Shown here: positions 17,680-27,316 of the stretch, piece after piece
How the letters are laid out: each line of letters begins with the position of its first letter
Numbering within the stretch: position 1 is the first letter of the stretch
NCBI GenBank assembly: GCA_963845445.1
Contig: CAWJSE010000002.1
Span: 310,001 to 374,000, forward strand
Direction: 5' to 3'
Origin: JABDBL01 sp963845445
GTDB taxonomy: Bacteria > Cyanobacteriota > Vampirovibrionia > Obscuribacterales > Obscuribacteraceae
DNA length: 64,000 nucleotides
Program-made: the position numbers and the translations under genes
The notes under the pieces: generated by a model
What the model was told of the DNA's origin: nothing
The model's input: only the letters and a program-made list of their open reading frames with translations
Databases searched by the model: none

Positions 17680-19212
17680 ATGCTTGAGCCGGTACCAAAT
17701 GAAGATTTAGTGAGATGTCCAAATTGTGCAGAACTAATTTGCAAGGATGCTATCTTATGTCGCTTTTGTGAAACAGGATTCTCCGAATTACACTTCTATC
17801 CCTGTCCTTCTTGTACTGAATCTATCCGCAAGGAAGCTACGGTGTGCCGTTTTTGTCGCACAAAACTGCATAAATCTAAGTACCCTCAAGAAGAACCGAT
17901 TATAAGACATTACCAAGGTACTGCAGTCTTGAGCGAAAATATCACTGCAAAATTTTCCGCAAACAAAGAACTGATCCGCGAAAGGGAAAAATTTGTCATT
18001 GAGCAGTTGACAAAAGAATTTGATGTTACCGAATTAACCAATTTAAATGCAGATGCACAGTCCCAGTTTCGGGCTCGAATTCGCGAAATTGTAAATTCTG
18101 ATCCAGCACCTTTGACAATGATGGAAAAAGGAATTTTACTGCAAAATGTGCTGGATGAAGTCTTCGGTTTTGGTCCATTGGGGCCACTCCTTCGCGACCC
18201 CAGCGTGGGTGACATCTGTGTTAATGGCATAAACAATATTTATGTTGAGCGACATGGTCGACTTGAAAAAGCAAATATCTTTTTTGAAGATGCTAAGCAC
18301 TTACGGCAAACAATGGATAAAGTTGTGCGATCGGTTGGCAAAAGACTCGATGATAATTCGCCAATGGTACGTGCCCGCTTACCTAATGGATCTCATATCA
18401 ATGCCACCATTCCTCCTATAACGCTTGATGGTCCAACTTTAACAATACGAAGTTTTGGCCCTAATAACCTGTCTCTTGGACAACTGGTTGAGAAAGGCAC
18501 CATGTCAATACAAATGGCTGAAGTTCTCAAATCTTGCGTGAAGGCACGTGTTAACTTAATTATTTCAGGTGGTGTTAACTGTGGTAAAACAACGTTGCTT
18601 AATGCTCTTTGCGGGCACATTAATCCGCAGGAAAGAATTATCACGATTGAGAACCAAGCAGAATTGCGCCTTCAGCATGATGATTGGGTACGAATGGAAA
18701 CCCAACCGGCTACAGCCAATAAAGCACAGATTACCCAAGACATGTTGACAGATAGCGCACTGTGGATGAGGCCAGACAGGATTATATACGGGTCATGCAC
18801 TGGCATCGAAGTCCTGGCTATATTGCAAGCAATCAATACTGGGCTCTCCGGTTTCATGACCACCGTTCATGCTAATGATCCACAAGATTGTATTAAACGT
18901 CTAGAAAATATGATCCTGATACATAAGGAAACGCCACTTATAGCAATACGCGAATTAATAGCCTCAACGATACAGGTTATTGTACAAATTCAACGTTTAG
19001 AAGACGGATCGATTAGAATTACTGAAATATCAGAAATCGTTGGAATTGAAAATGACATTATTGCCATGACTAATCTCTTCCGCCTTGAAAAAGAAGGACG
19101 TGATGCCCGTGGCTTTTTTAAATGCCGTCATGTAGGATCTGGCTTACCACCAAAGTTTCTCAAACAAATTGAACAAGCATCAATTCCATTTAAACTTGAA
19201 TGGTTAAGATAA
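17680..19212 (+). CDS. zinc-ribbon CpaF/TadA-like secretion ATPase with altered catalytic motifs
   Basis: A double zinc ribbon (residues 13-59) is joined to a CpaF/TadA-type ATPase (about 140-480). Family landmarks are clear: FGFGPLGPLLRDPSVGDICVN, RPDRII, and GLSGFMTTVHANDP. Two motifs deviate. The P-loop is GGVNCGKTT (297-305), not GGTGSGKTT. The GEVRG motif with the catalytic Glu and conserved Arg is GSCTG (371-375). ATP hydrolysis may therefore be impaired. CpaF-type ATPases drive tight-adherence pili, but no pilin, TadB/C or secretin gene lies here, so it may act as a regulator or partner of a pilus encoded elsewhere. Confidence 0.82.
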   Translation: MLEPVPNEDLVRCPNCAELICKDAILCRFCETGFSELHFYPCPSCTESIRKEATVCRFCRTKLHKSKYPQEEPIIRHYQGTAVLSENITAKFSANKELIREREKFVIEQLTKEFDVTELTNLNADAQSQFRARIREIVNSDPAPLTMMEKGILLQNVLDEVFGFGPLGPLLRDPSVGDICVNGINNIYVERHGRLEKANIFFEDAKHLRQTMDKVVRSVGKRLDDNSPMVRARLPNGSHINATIPPITLDGPTLTIRSFGPNNLSLGQLVEKGTMSIQMAEVLKSCVKARVNLIISGGVNCGKTTLLNALCGHINPQERIITIENQAELRLQHDDWVRMETQPATANKAQITQDMLTDSALWMRPDRIIYGSCTGIEVLAILQAINTGLSGFMTTVHANDPQDCIKRLENMILIHKETPLIAIRELIASTIQVIVQIQRLEDGSIRITEISEIVGIENDIIAMTNLFRLEKEGRDARGFFKCRHVGSGLPPKFLKQIEQASIPFKLEWLR

Positions 19213-19304
19213 AGCAAGGACTATCGGGATGAGATCCAAAACTCTTGTACTTGTAGAATCAGGGCGCCGATATTTAGCTGAGGATAAAAAAGGTCTTCCA
19301 TACT

Positions 19305-20010
19305 ATGTTTAGAAAAAAATACGATTGTTCTCTTTCTCTACTTTTTTATATAGGGCTCGCCAGTTGGGAACCGCAGGCAAAAATGAGGCGGCGGCCATAT
19401 TTCAATATTGGGCTGTCTATAAGTTAGGAAGTGGTAGATATGACCTGGCTTGTTATGCTGCAAGATTAGGTAAGATGGATTCAGCGTTTTATTGGCTTCA
19501 ACAGGCATGCATTAAAGATGGCGTGCCTACAGGTTATGCTGAGGTAGATCCAGATCTCATAAATCTTCGAACGGATAACCGTTGGCATACGATAAGCGGG
19601 TTTATACGCAGTTGCGAAACCTACTGGGCACATAACGGTAAAACGGTGACACTTTTTATTCTTCCCCACGATTATGACGAACAAAAACCTTTAACTGTGC
19701 TTGTGTGGTTGCATGGCTTGGGTGGCAGGCCGGACGATTTTCAAGATTACCTTCAGACATTATCAGCTAGAATCAAAGTTGGATTTTTATGTGTAAGTGG
19801 TTCTAATTGTTCGGGACGGTCAGTATATAGTTGGTCCGAAAATCCCGAAGTGGACTATCAACAAATCCAGAATGCGCTTCTTGAAGCAAGTCGCAGGGTG
19901 AAATTTACAAAAAATGTATCATAGCCAGTGGCTTCTCCCAAGGAGCCCAGATGAGTATGGAAATAGCTGTCAATCATCCAGAAATATTTTACGGTGCCAA
20001 AATGGGATAA
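19305..20010 (+). pseudogene. decayed TPR/carboxylesterase-like alpha/beta hydrolase
   Basis: A signal-peptide-like start lies at the ATG at 19305 (MFRKKYDCSLSLLFYIGLAS). The frame from about 19350 to 19924 carries TPR-like helices (LACYAARLGKMDSAFYWLQQA) and a hydrolase beginning with LTVLVWLHGLGG. After the stop at 19922 the nucleophile elbow GFSQGAQMS continues in another frame until a stop at 20008. At least two frame changes and a missing C-terminus with the Asp and His of the triad make an active enzyme impossible as written. It resembles PHB-depolymerase or phospholipase/carboxylesterase types. Confidence 0.65.
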
Positions 20011-20281
20011 ACATTTGGTACTCTGAGGTTAGCTCCTAAAACAATATATGAGCATTTTTTGTTAACTACAATCTTCATAACCTTCATTAACAGTCACGCA
20101 AAAAAGACAACGCCTGCTTAACTGGCTAAATGCTTGCACTAACAAACGAAGACTGAGGAGCACCGGGCGTAGTACTATCACACCATTATGCAACTGGAAA
20201 GTTTTAAATAAAAAAAAGGGGGGTACCTTATTTGTATGGCATTTCAAAAATGGTTCGGGGGTCCCATGCAAGAATTGCTTA

Positions 20282-20815
20282 TTATGGCAACCCCCGGTTG
20301 CGCCCTTGGTGCCAAAATGGTCCAAACCAACTGGTCGGGTGCCGCATACAAACACATTCATATACCCCTCCGTGTTGCAAAAATCTACAGCGGACCGGAC
20401 TGTATTGGTTGCCGAAATTTAAATAATGCTGATAAGCAAAATTGGCTGGCATGCCATCTTCCGTTAGGTAAATGTCGCCTTGGAAGACACGTGCGTATAA
20501 ATCACTGTTGCGATCGACATATATAACAACACCAGTATTCAAGTCATACATAAACCCCAAGGCACTGAGGTTGTCTTGAGCACGACCTTTAAGCCGGTTT
20601 TGTCTATTCGGCAATCGCACCGTAACTGTCTGTTTAGCCTCCATAAGTAACTGTCTAAACGGCTCTACAATCGTCGGCGGCACTAAATTTTGTTGATATA
20701 TACGCTGGTTAGGGATGGACGACAAACTATTAGCTTCATCCCGTTCATCCAAGGCAACGGCCGGTTTGGATAATGTCAAATAACAAATTAAAGCTAAGAA
20801 AATATAGACTTTCAT
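20282..20815 (-). CDS. secreted hypothetical protein
   Basis: From the ATG at 20815 a clear signal peptide (MKVYIFLALICYLTLSKPAVA) precedes about 155 residues without a recognised family. The frame opens 18 codons further upstream, but the signal peptide argues for the inner start. The final 20 residues lie in C-rich and G-rich sequence and may be out of frame. The opposite strand has shorter frames here without signal or motif. It diverges from the membrane-kinase operon. Confidence 0.5.
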   Translation of the reverse strand: MKVYIFLALICYLTLSKPAVALDERDEANSLSSIPNQRIYQQNLVPPTIVEPFRQLLMEAKQTVTVRLPNRQNRLKGRAQDNLSALGFMYDLNTGVVIYVDRNSDLYARVFQGDIYLTEDGMPANFAYQHYLNFGNQYSPVRCRFLQHGGVYECVCMRHPTSWFGPFWHQGRNRGLP

Positions 20816-21084
20816 ATAAAGACCCAAACATTTCCATAGCCAGAATAACTCCACCTTCATTGACTGCAATCACACTAAAAAGCTATCGCCATCAAAAATA
20901 ACCAAACTAAGCGTGATGCAACCCTGAAACTGTATCCTGGACAACATAAATTCCGACAAAAAAATGGTTAAATGTAGCCACCATTTGTTACCGGTAAATT
21001 GGAAGATATTTTTGCCTAGCGTGGGCAGTCCACTTATTAAGCTTTCCTGCTAGTTCAGTATGCATAAGTCCATGACTGAACTAA

Positions 21085-22485
21085 ATGACATTAGCATCAA
21101 TTTGCTTACTAGCACAAACCATGATGAACCCAATGAATAACGACTTTTCTGTAAGAAGAAAGACCTACGCCAATAAGGGCTCACGGTTAGGTGATAGTAA
21201 GACTATAAAAAGTTGTGACAATGCGTCACTGAATATAAGTCAGCCAATAGTTTCGAATAAAGACAAGGCACTAGACCAACTTGTGCAGCTTCCTGACATA
21301 TCTTCCTACGTGGCTGCATCAGCTGAACTAGATCAAGCCGACAAATCCGTTCTTTGGGACGCATTTCGCAATTTAATTTGGTTTAGGCGATTGTTTTTCG
21401 TTTATTTCACGCTTTTGATATTGCAAGGGGTCAATGCGTTCTATCATCCGACTTGGTATGTCAGCAATGATATTATCTGGAACCCGGTAGCCACCTCTTG
21501 CGTGTTTTTTTTATTATTTTTGTGTGGTATTGCTTACCAGCATAGATTGACAGGGGCGGAAAGATTTATTAAATGGCCCACCCTACAAGATCTTAATGGG
21601 ACAAGTATTTTCTTTGCTACTTATCTTGTTCTATCACCGTTGCTAATACAGGTGTTGCACACCTTGAATTTACACATTTGCCAAAGCGTTTGGCACCCAG
21701 TTTTAGTTTCTTGGGCGTTTTTCATTTTATTTTTGTCTAGCCCGCTATATGATCTGGTGGTTTACTTGGGGACGCTGGTACCGGCTGCTTCAATAAGATC
21801 CTACTTTCAGAAAAACGCTGAGAAAAAAATTGCGCTTGCACAAATTTTATCGGGACAACAGCAAATCAATTTCAATATCAAGAATTATAAATTTGCATTG
21901 GATATGTTTGAAGAACGCTTACTTTCCTGGCGTCCACTTTCTATTTTGATTTTAGGTCTCCTTTTTGGCGCGATTGTTCAAGCTGTCGTCGGTATATGTA
22001 CAGCAGACTTTTTAACCCACGCCCTCCAATTAGTTTTTATTGTACCAACTGTCTTTCCTTTACTGGCTTTAGGTGGGGCCTTGCTATGGAAACGTACAGA
22101 AAAGCAAGCTCATTCATTGATTCCCGAAGTCACCAAGAAAAAACCCAATATTCTACGATCTTTAAAGACCCATTTTGAAAAACGGTTAGAACACAGCGTT
22201 CTGTATGAATTCCCTATGATCAGCGTTTTTCTAGCAATCCTGACAGGAATTTCAATGTTTACTTTTCTGGCCGTTGGGAACTGCGAATTATATAGCAGAC
22301 TGGCTTATGTGTTCCGTCCGCGACGCCAATATCACAGCCAATCCTACAACGGACCAATGGTTAATTTATGGCGCATCAATATTTTTATGGTTTGCACTTT
22401 ATCGCTTTTTCGTACCAATAGCCTGGCGCCTTGGAGCGTTCTATCAGCTTTTTGTGCAAAAATTGGTTCTAAAGTCATCAGATAA
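21085..22485 (+). CDS. membrane Ser/Thr kinase 1, N-terminal membrane domain (frameshifted)
   Basis: After about 95 soluble residues this frame has about eight hydrophobic helices and no soluble catalytic domain. Near 22275 the coding signal leaves this frame: the tail from residue about 398 is not membrane-like. The frame starting at 22274 continues an eighth or ninth helix (WLIYGASIFLWFALYRFF). Removing one G from the GGG at 22276-22278 joins both into one protein of about 1,260 residues. The alternative start at the Met at residue 13 or 14 lacks a better ribosome site. See the kinase half for function. Confidence 0.72.
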   Translation: MTLASICLLAQTMMNPMNNDFSVRRKTYANKGSRLGDSKTIKSCDNASLNISQPIVSNKDKALDQLVQLPDISSYVAASAELDQADKSVLWDAFRNLIWFRRLFFVYFTLLILQGVNAFYHPTWYVSNDIIWNPVATSCVFFLLFLCGIAYQHRLTGAERFIKWPTLQDLNGTSIFFATYLVLSPLLIQVLHTLNLHICQSVWHPVLVSWAFFILFLSSPLYDLVVYLGTLVPAASIRSYFQKNAEKKIALAQILSGQQQINFNIKNYKFALDMFEERLLSWRPLSILILGLLFGAIVQAVVGICTADFLTHALQLVFIVPTVFPLLALGGALLWKRTEKQAHSLIPEVTKKKPNILRSLKTHFEKRLEHSVLYEFPMISVFLAILTGISMFTFLAVGNCELYSRLAYVFRPRRQYHSQSYNGPMVNLWRINIFMVCTLSLFRTNSLAPWSVLSAFCAKIGSKVIR

Positions 22486-24868
22486 TGGAATACCAGAAGC
22501 CGTTGCTGATGTTATTTCAACACCACAAACAAAGATTCGTATTCGCCCTCAACATCCGCACTGGCGTAGTGTCAAAGAATCAATTCAGTATATTGCTGCA
22601 TGCTATGCAATTCTTTTTTGCTTAGTTGCATTTTGTCCAGGATATCTAGGACAAACTATTACTGGTTGGCTTAATCAATCAATTAAAGATGCTGATCCAA
22701 TCGTCCTTGACATAGGGAAAGCACAGCATCCATCAATGCCATGGTATCCGGGCATGACACGATTGTTCCATATAAATTGGACAGATTCCACTCATGGTAC
22801 TTACGAAAACGATGCACTGACACTTTCTAATCCACCAAGCACAACTAGCATAATAGCCGCAGATGGGACTTATGCTAGCCATATTCAGCACCAACTAACA
22901 GATATATCCGGAAAACGTGTTGCCGACGTTGAGCGTGAACAAGCTCATGCACGCTGGCAATTATTCGGGTCGTTTGGCAATGTACTATTTAACGTTCCAG
23001 CATGGATTTCTAATTTGAATGATGCAACTAAACAAAAAGCTTTGTTTAACTCAGTTGTATCGGCATACGATCAATATAGACAAGTATATCCTAGAAATGT
23101 AACGCCGACCGATGTTAGTTCTGTATATGCATTGGAACCAACCAGATGGTACCACATACCTCGGCATATACCTCTAACAAATTTGGAGCGGTCTCATTCT
23201 CATTCTTCAGCTGCTATATTGGAGTCACTAAAGCCGTACTGTGTGCCTCAGCATGCACCTGTGACAGATTCGGAATGGTATCATTCTCCACCTGAACTGC
23301 AAATATTAAAGCCATATCACGTATCTCAGCATGCACCGATGACAGATTCAGAATGGTATAAGTCCCCACCTCATTATTATGGAACTATCTCACGCTCAAT
23401 AGATCCGCAACCAAAAACTTATTTTGTTGGTACGCCTGGTATCCCTGTACAATTTGACCGTGACAGCCCCCGACGTTGGAATATGCCTTATTTAGTAGGT
23501 AAAGATCTTTCTAATTCCATTCACTGGAATCTGGATTTAAATAACCACTTTAACCTTAGAATTTTTCTTGCTTCAGTTATTGCCGCCTTTGGTACTGCGC
23601 CGTTTGCCATAATGACGTGCGCATTTTTACCGCTGAGACGTCCTGATGAATTATTCGTTAGTGAACAGGGCATTTTACAGCCTAATAGATTCATCGGCGC
23701 TCCATTATCCCTATGGAAAGATCTGCATAAAGTGTCGCTTTTAAATGCGAAAAGCACAAATAGATCCCGCCATGTTTTAAAATTCGTATTTCGCCCAGGT
23801 GGAACAATAAAAATTCGATTAAATACTATTTCTACAGAACATTTGCGTGAAATTCTAGCACTTGCCGATGAATACTCGATCAATTGTCAGTTTGACAATA
23901 AAGTAATAGATTTGAGACGGGAACTCCTAAACGAAAATCTGTCATCTCTAGCTTCCGCAAACAAGTTTGAATCAACTATATTTCGTCCGCTCATTGCCGG
24001 AGATGCACTTAATGGTGGCAAGTTGCGCATAATTCGCAAATTGGCAAGCAAACCTTTGTCAACCGTGTACCTGGCACGCAATGAACAATCAAAGCTTGTA
24101 ATAGTCAAACAGTTCGTTACTCCAAATGACGATGCCATATCAGCAAAATACAAGTCAATGTTCCAGCGTGAACATGATCTTATAGCTGCCCTTAGCCATC
24201 CGATGATGGCAAAACTTATAGATAGTTTTGATGAAAACGGGGCGACATTCTTAGTTATTGAACATATCATTGGAGAAAACTTACGTTCTATTGTTGAACG
24301 GCATGGCGCACGGTCAGAAAGAATTGTGGGCAATTGGGCTAACCAAATTTGCCAATTCATGCAGTACCTACACAGCCAAAGTCCGGTCGTATTACACAGG
24401 GATCTGACACCAGACAATATCATGCTGACAGATAGTGGGGAAATTAGAATCATTGATTTTGGTGCAGCTCATCAATTTATGGAAGGCGTAACTGGAACTT
24501 TAATCGGCAAGCAATGTTATATTGCTCCAGAACAGTTACGCGGCAAAGCCAATATTCAAAGTGATATTTATAGCTTTGGCTGTACCCTTTATTTTCTACT
24601 CAGTGGCAAAGACCCCAAAGCCCTAAGCCAAAGCGATTTAGCTGATATTAATATCGGTGCATCTGTTGTAATGCAAGATCTAGTGAAACGCTGTACTGAA
24701 TTTGATGATGTTAAACGACCGAAGTCCTTTAGTGAAGTTGCAGCTATCATTCAGCCGGTTACTACTAACAAAAGTAATGTTGACTCATTTAGTCCTTCTA
24801 AACTGCTAGCGCGATTTAATGCGATATGCGCTGATTTTCCCGGCAAAATAAGGGAACTAATGTCATGA
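22274..24868 (+). CDS. membrane Ser/Thr kinase 1, periplasmic, PH-like and kinase domains
   Basis: Membrane helices near 30-55 and 107-125 flank a large extracytoplasmic segment (about 130-425) with a 26-residue tandem repeat. After another helix (430-450) comes a PH-like domain (458-545). The kinase spans 580-830: Lys612 in VIVKQF, HRD (708-710) with DLTPDN, DFG (728-730) and APE (751-753). All catalytic residues are present. It belongs to the PknB-type bacterial eukaryote-like kinases. Its stop overlaps the next kinase start by 4 bases. The listed start is a TTG inside the shifted gene and is not a natural start. Confidence 0.88.
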   Translation: MGTANYIADWLMCSVRDANITANPTTDQWLIYGASIFLWFALYRFFVPIAWRLGAFYQLFVQKLVLKSSDNGIPEAVADVISTPQTKIRIRPQHPHWRSVKESIQYIAACYAILFCLVAFCPGYLGQTITGWLNQSIKDADPIVLDIGKAQHPSMPWYPGMTRLFHINWTDSTHGTYENDALTLSNPPSTTSIIAADGTYASHIQHQLTDISGKRVADVEREQAHARWQLFGSFGNVLFNVPAWISNLNDATKQKALFNSVVSAYDQYRQVYPRNVTPTDVSSVYALEPTRWYHIPRHIPLTNLERSHSHSSAAILESLKPYCVPQHAPVTDSEWYHSPPELQILKPYHVSQHAPMTDSEWYKSPPHYYGTISRSIDPQPKTYFVGTPGIPVQFDRDSPRRWNMPYLVGKDLSNSIHWNLDLNNHFNLRIFLASVIAAFGTAPFAIMTCAFLPLRRPDELFVSEQGILQPNRFIGAPLSLWKDLHKVSLLNAKSTNRSRHVLKFVFRPGGTIKIRLNTISTEHLREILALADEYSINCQFDNKVIDLRRELLNENLSSLASANKFESTIFRPLIAGDALNGGKLRIIRKLASKPLSTVYLARNEQSKLVIVKQFVTPNDDAISAKYKSMFQREHDLIAALSHPMMAKLIDSFDENGATFLVIEHIIGENLRSIVERHGARSERIVGNWANQICQFMQYLHSQSPVVLHRDLTPDNIMLTDSGEIRIIDFGAAHQFMEGVTGTLIGKQCYIAPEQLRGKANIQSDIYSFGCTLYFLLSGKDPKALSQSDLADINIGASVVMQDLVKRCTEFDDVKRPKSFSEVAAIIQPVTTNKSNVDSFSPSKLLARFNAICADFPGKIRELMS
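23231..23386 (+). repeat. 26-residue tandem repeat in kinase 1 extracytoplasmic domain
   Basis: Two in-frame 78-base units start at 23231 and 23309 and both encode KPY-x-V-x-QHAP-x-TDSEWY-x-SPP. A weaker third copy lies just upstream (RWYHIPRHIPLTN). The DNA copies are also alike, which points to recent duplication. The repeat may be a surface-binding or spacer element. Confidence 0.75.
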
Positions 24869-27228
24869 GTGGAGATAAGCTAATCAAAGTAAATACCAGT
24901 ATCTATTGGCAGAATTTTATTGATTCTACAAAAACACTGCCTTTACCCAGACGGCTATGCCTTTACCCATATGGCTACATAATGACTTTGCTTACAGAAC
25001 AGTATGCAAAAGCGATGAACAGATGGGAAAGTAAAAAAGATAATCCGGCAGATAAACATCTAACTTGGTTGGAATCTGCTGTACGTCCTAATCGGGCACA
25101 TATAATTGAATATTATAAACAAAGACACTCCGTATTCTTGCGTGAGCTTGAAGCATGTTGTGATGAAGATGCGCGCCGTCCCCTAAACGATCTAATGAGG
25201 GATCAAACTACCGACATTACTAGATATTGTCGCTCACTTAGTCGGCTTTCTTTCTCAGAAAAATTATTGGCGATACCGTATGCAACTATAAATTTGATAT
25301 TTCTTGTTTTCCTAAGAATGATGGCCGAATTATGTCTGGCCGGTAAATCAAAAGAATTTCTTACTAATCTTTATACCAATGTGTCAACAAATCAAACTGC
25401 ACGATTTAGTGATCCAAGGGAAATTCAGGATATGGCAGTACAAACAAAACCAATTGTATTGCTGGGACTATATGCTGCGCCGCTTACGGCTGTTATTCTG
25501 ATTGCAAAACAGCTTGTCAATGATACCATAGCACTATTTAGGGACGAACCTGAAATTTTGCCAGAAGATTGCTTACGATTTAGACAAAATATTGATCGTA
25601 AAAAAGAAAACGGACCAGCGGCATTTTATTTGTCTCCTGTCTTTGGCTGGACAATGTTGTTTATCTTTGCCACAGGCATTCCTGGTTTAATTTCCTTCTG
25701 GTTATATGGTCACTTAGGTATTGATCCACTCCTGGGCTTCCCATCGCATGATAAAGGGTTTTTTAGTGACTTTGCTATAGTTGGTTTGTACATAACTAGC
25801 TTAGCCTGGTGTTTGATGTCTTTGTTTTTCACAGGCTATTTTACTTATCTGTGCAATTTCGGAAGCACCGAATATGATATTGAAGTTTATCCCGATCTAA
25901 TCAAACAATTGCCAATTAAAGGTTGGGCAGCTGATATTTTATTTTTTTCGTTATTCCACCCACTGAGGCGCCTATTTTGGCGTGATGTATCAACGGTTAG
26001 TTTTAAGAATAATAAGGACAAGTTAAAACTAATCGCTGATAAAGCAGACAATCCCTTTTGGAGGGCTTTTCTCAAGTTTGATTCTTTATTCGATAGGTTT
26101 TGGCATAAGTTTGACATTCATAATGAGTATCTTGAAATAGCCACTCCCAAAGATTCTATCAATATCCGCCTATGGGAGTTATCGCACAAAGAACGGGCGC
26201 AAATTTTTTATTGTCTACGAAAATATGCTCCCAGCATATATCTTGATTCTTCCGTACAAGAAGCACTTGTTGGTTCTGCCGTGTTAAGGGATCCCCGCTA
26301 TACGGAAATATGGTTCGATATTCTAACTAGGAGCAATCAAATTGACGATGACGAAGTACTTGGGCCTGGCAGGCAATTACGGGAAGGCAAACTTACTATA
26401 ACAAAGAAACTTACATCCGGTGGTCAAGCGAATATTTATTTGGCTCACGATACAAAAGGAAAGAATGTGGTACTTAAGGAATTCCAATTGACGCCAGGGG
26501 AATCGTTGGATTCACTTGTTGAATCAGCAGGAGCGTTTGAAAGTGAAAGTTCCATTTTAAGTCAACTAGATCATCCAGGCATTGTTAGACTGTACGATTT
26601 ATTTATCCAAGGCAGCCGGGTTTATCTAGTCCTTGAGCATGTAGAAGGACATACTTTGAGGGAATTAGTAAAAGCACAGGGTTCTTTAGATGAGGCTATG
26701 GTACTTGATCTTGCTAAGCAGATGTGCGGTATCTTGGCATATTTGCACGGTCGTACATCGCCGATAGTACACCGTGATTTCACGCCAGACAATTTGATTG
26801 TACAAACTGATGGAAAACTAAAACTGATTGATTTTAGTGTTGCGCAAGGACATAAAAGTGAGCGAAATAACTGTGCAGGAAAGCATGCTTATACGCCACC
26901 TGAACAATTTAGGGGCGAAGCCTGTCCTCAAAGCGATATATATGCATTAGGTGCAACTTTATACTTCTTACTTACCGGTAAAGATCCTGAGCCTATTTCT
27001 CAATCATCAGCTACCCAAGATAGACCTGATATATCAATTCAACTGAATCAGATTATTGAAAAATGTACTGGGCTTGATCTTAAAGATCGCTATGAGTCTA
27101 TAGTATGGCTAAATATAGAAATTGGATCACTTTTAACTCAAGAATCAACCGATCATATATTGAATGATGTGACTGATTCCAATAGCTGCTCCCTAGCTAT
27201 TAAAGCTACCGATTCCGCGGTTGCTTAG
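24865..27228 (+). CDS. membrane Ser/Thr kinase 2 (paralogue of kinase 1)
   Basis: The 787-residue protein has membrane helices near 138-158, 195-215, 262-282 and 305-330. A PH-like region with FWRDVSTVSF and LEIATPKDSINIRLW follows (about 370-460). The C-terminal kinase (505-760) has Lys538 in VVLKEF, HRD (636-638), PDN, and PPE (678-680). The magnesium-binding DFG is DFS (656-658), a tolerated but unusual change that keeps the Asp. It is translationally coupled to kinase 1 through ATGA. The pair probably work together, for example as a heterodimer sensing the envelope. Confidence 0.88.
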   Translation: MSGDKLIKVNTSIYWQNFIDSTKTLPLPRRLCLYPYGYIMTLLTEQYAKAMNRWESKKDNPADKHLTWLESAVRPNRAHIIEYYKQRHSVFLRELEACCDEDARRPLNDLMRDQTTDITRYCRSLSRLSFSEKLLAIPYATINLIFLVFLRMMAELCLAGKSKEFLTNLYTNVSTNQTARFSDPREIQDMAVQTKPIVLLGLYAAPLTAVILIAKQLVNDTIALFRDEPEILPEDCLRFRQNIDRKKENGPAAFYLSPVFGWTMLFIFATGIPGLISFWLYGHLGIDPLLGFPSHDKGFFSDFAIVGLYITSLAWCLMSLFFTGYFTYLCNFGSTEYDIEVYPDLIKQLPIKGWAADILFFSLFHPLRRLFWRDVSTVSFKNNKDKLKLIADKADNPFWRAFLKFDSLFDRFWHKFDIHNEYLEIATPKDSINIRLWELSHKERAQIFYCLRKYAPSIYLDSSVQEALVGSAVLRDPRYTEIWFDILTRSNQIDDDEVLGPGRQLREGKLTITKKLTSGGQANIYLAHDTKGKNVVLKEFQLTPGESLDSLVESAGAFESESSILSQLDHPGIVRLYDLFIQGSRVYLVLEHVEGHTLRELVKAQGSLDEAMVLDLAKQMCGILAYLHGRTSPIVHRDFTPDNLIVQTDGKLKLIDFSVAQGHKSERNNCAGKHAYTPPEQFRGEACPQSDIYALGATLYFLLTGKDPEPISQSSATQDRPDISIQLNQIIEKCTGLDLKDRYESIVWLNIEIGSLLTQESTDHILNDVTDSNSCSLAIKATDSAVA

Positions 27229-27316
27229 GAAGTAAAACTTGAATACACAGAAACTAGCAACGATAAAATCTTTTTAGTAATATTAGGCAAAGCCTGTGAA
27301 TTAAGGATGTCATAAG

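Noticed and set aside
17680..19212. Tight-adherence (tad) pilus locus
   Set aside because: Only a CpaF-like ATPase with altered motifs is present; no pilin, TadB/C, CpaB or secretin genes are near.
20062..20361. 99-residue minus-strand frame
   Set aside because: It has no start signal; it might hold the true C-terminus of the 20282-20815 gene if a frameshift exists, but this cannot be shown.
20236..20526. 96-residue plus-strand frame opposite the secreted protein
   Set aside because: The minus-strand frame has a signal peptide and the plus-strand frame has none; both cannot be genes.
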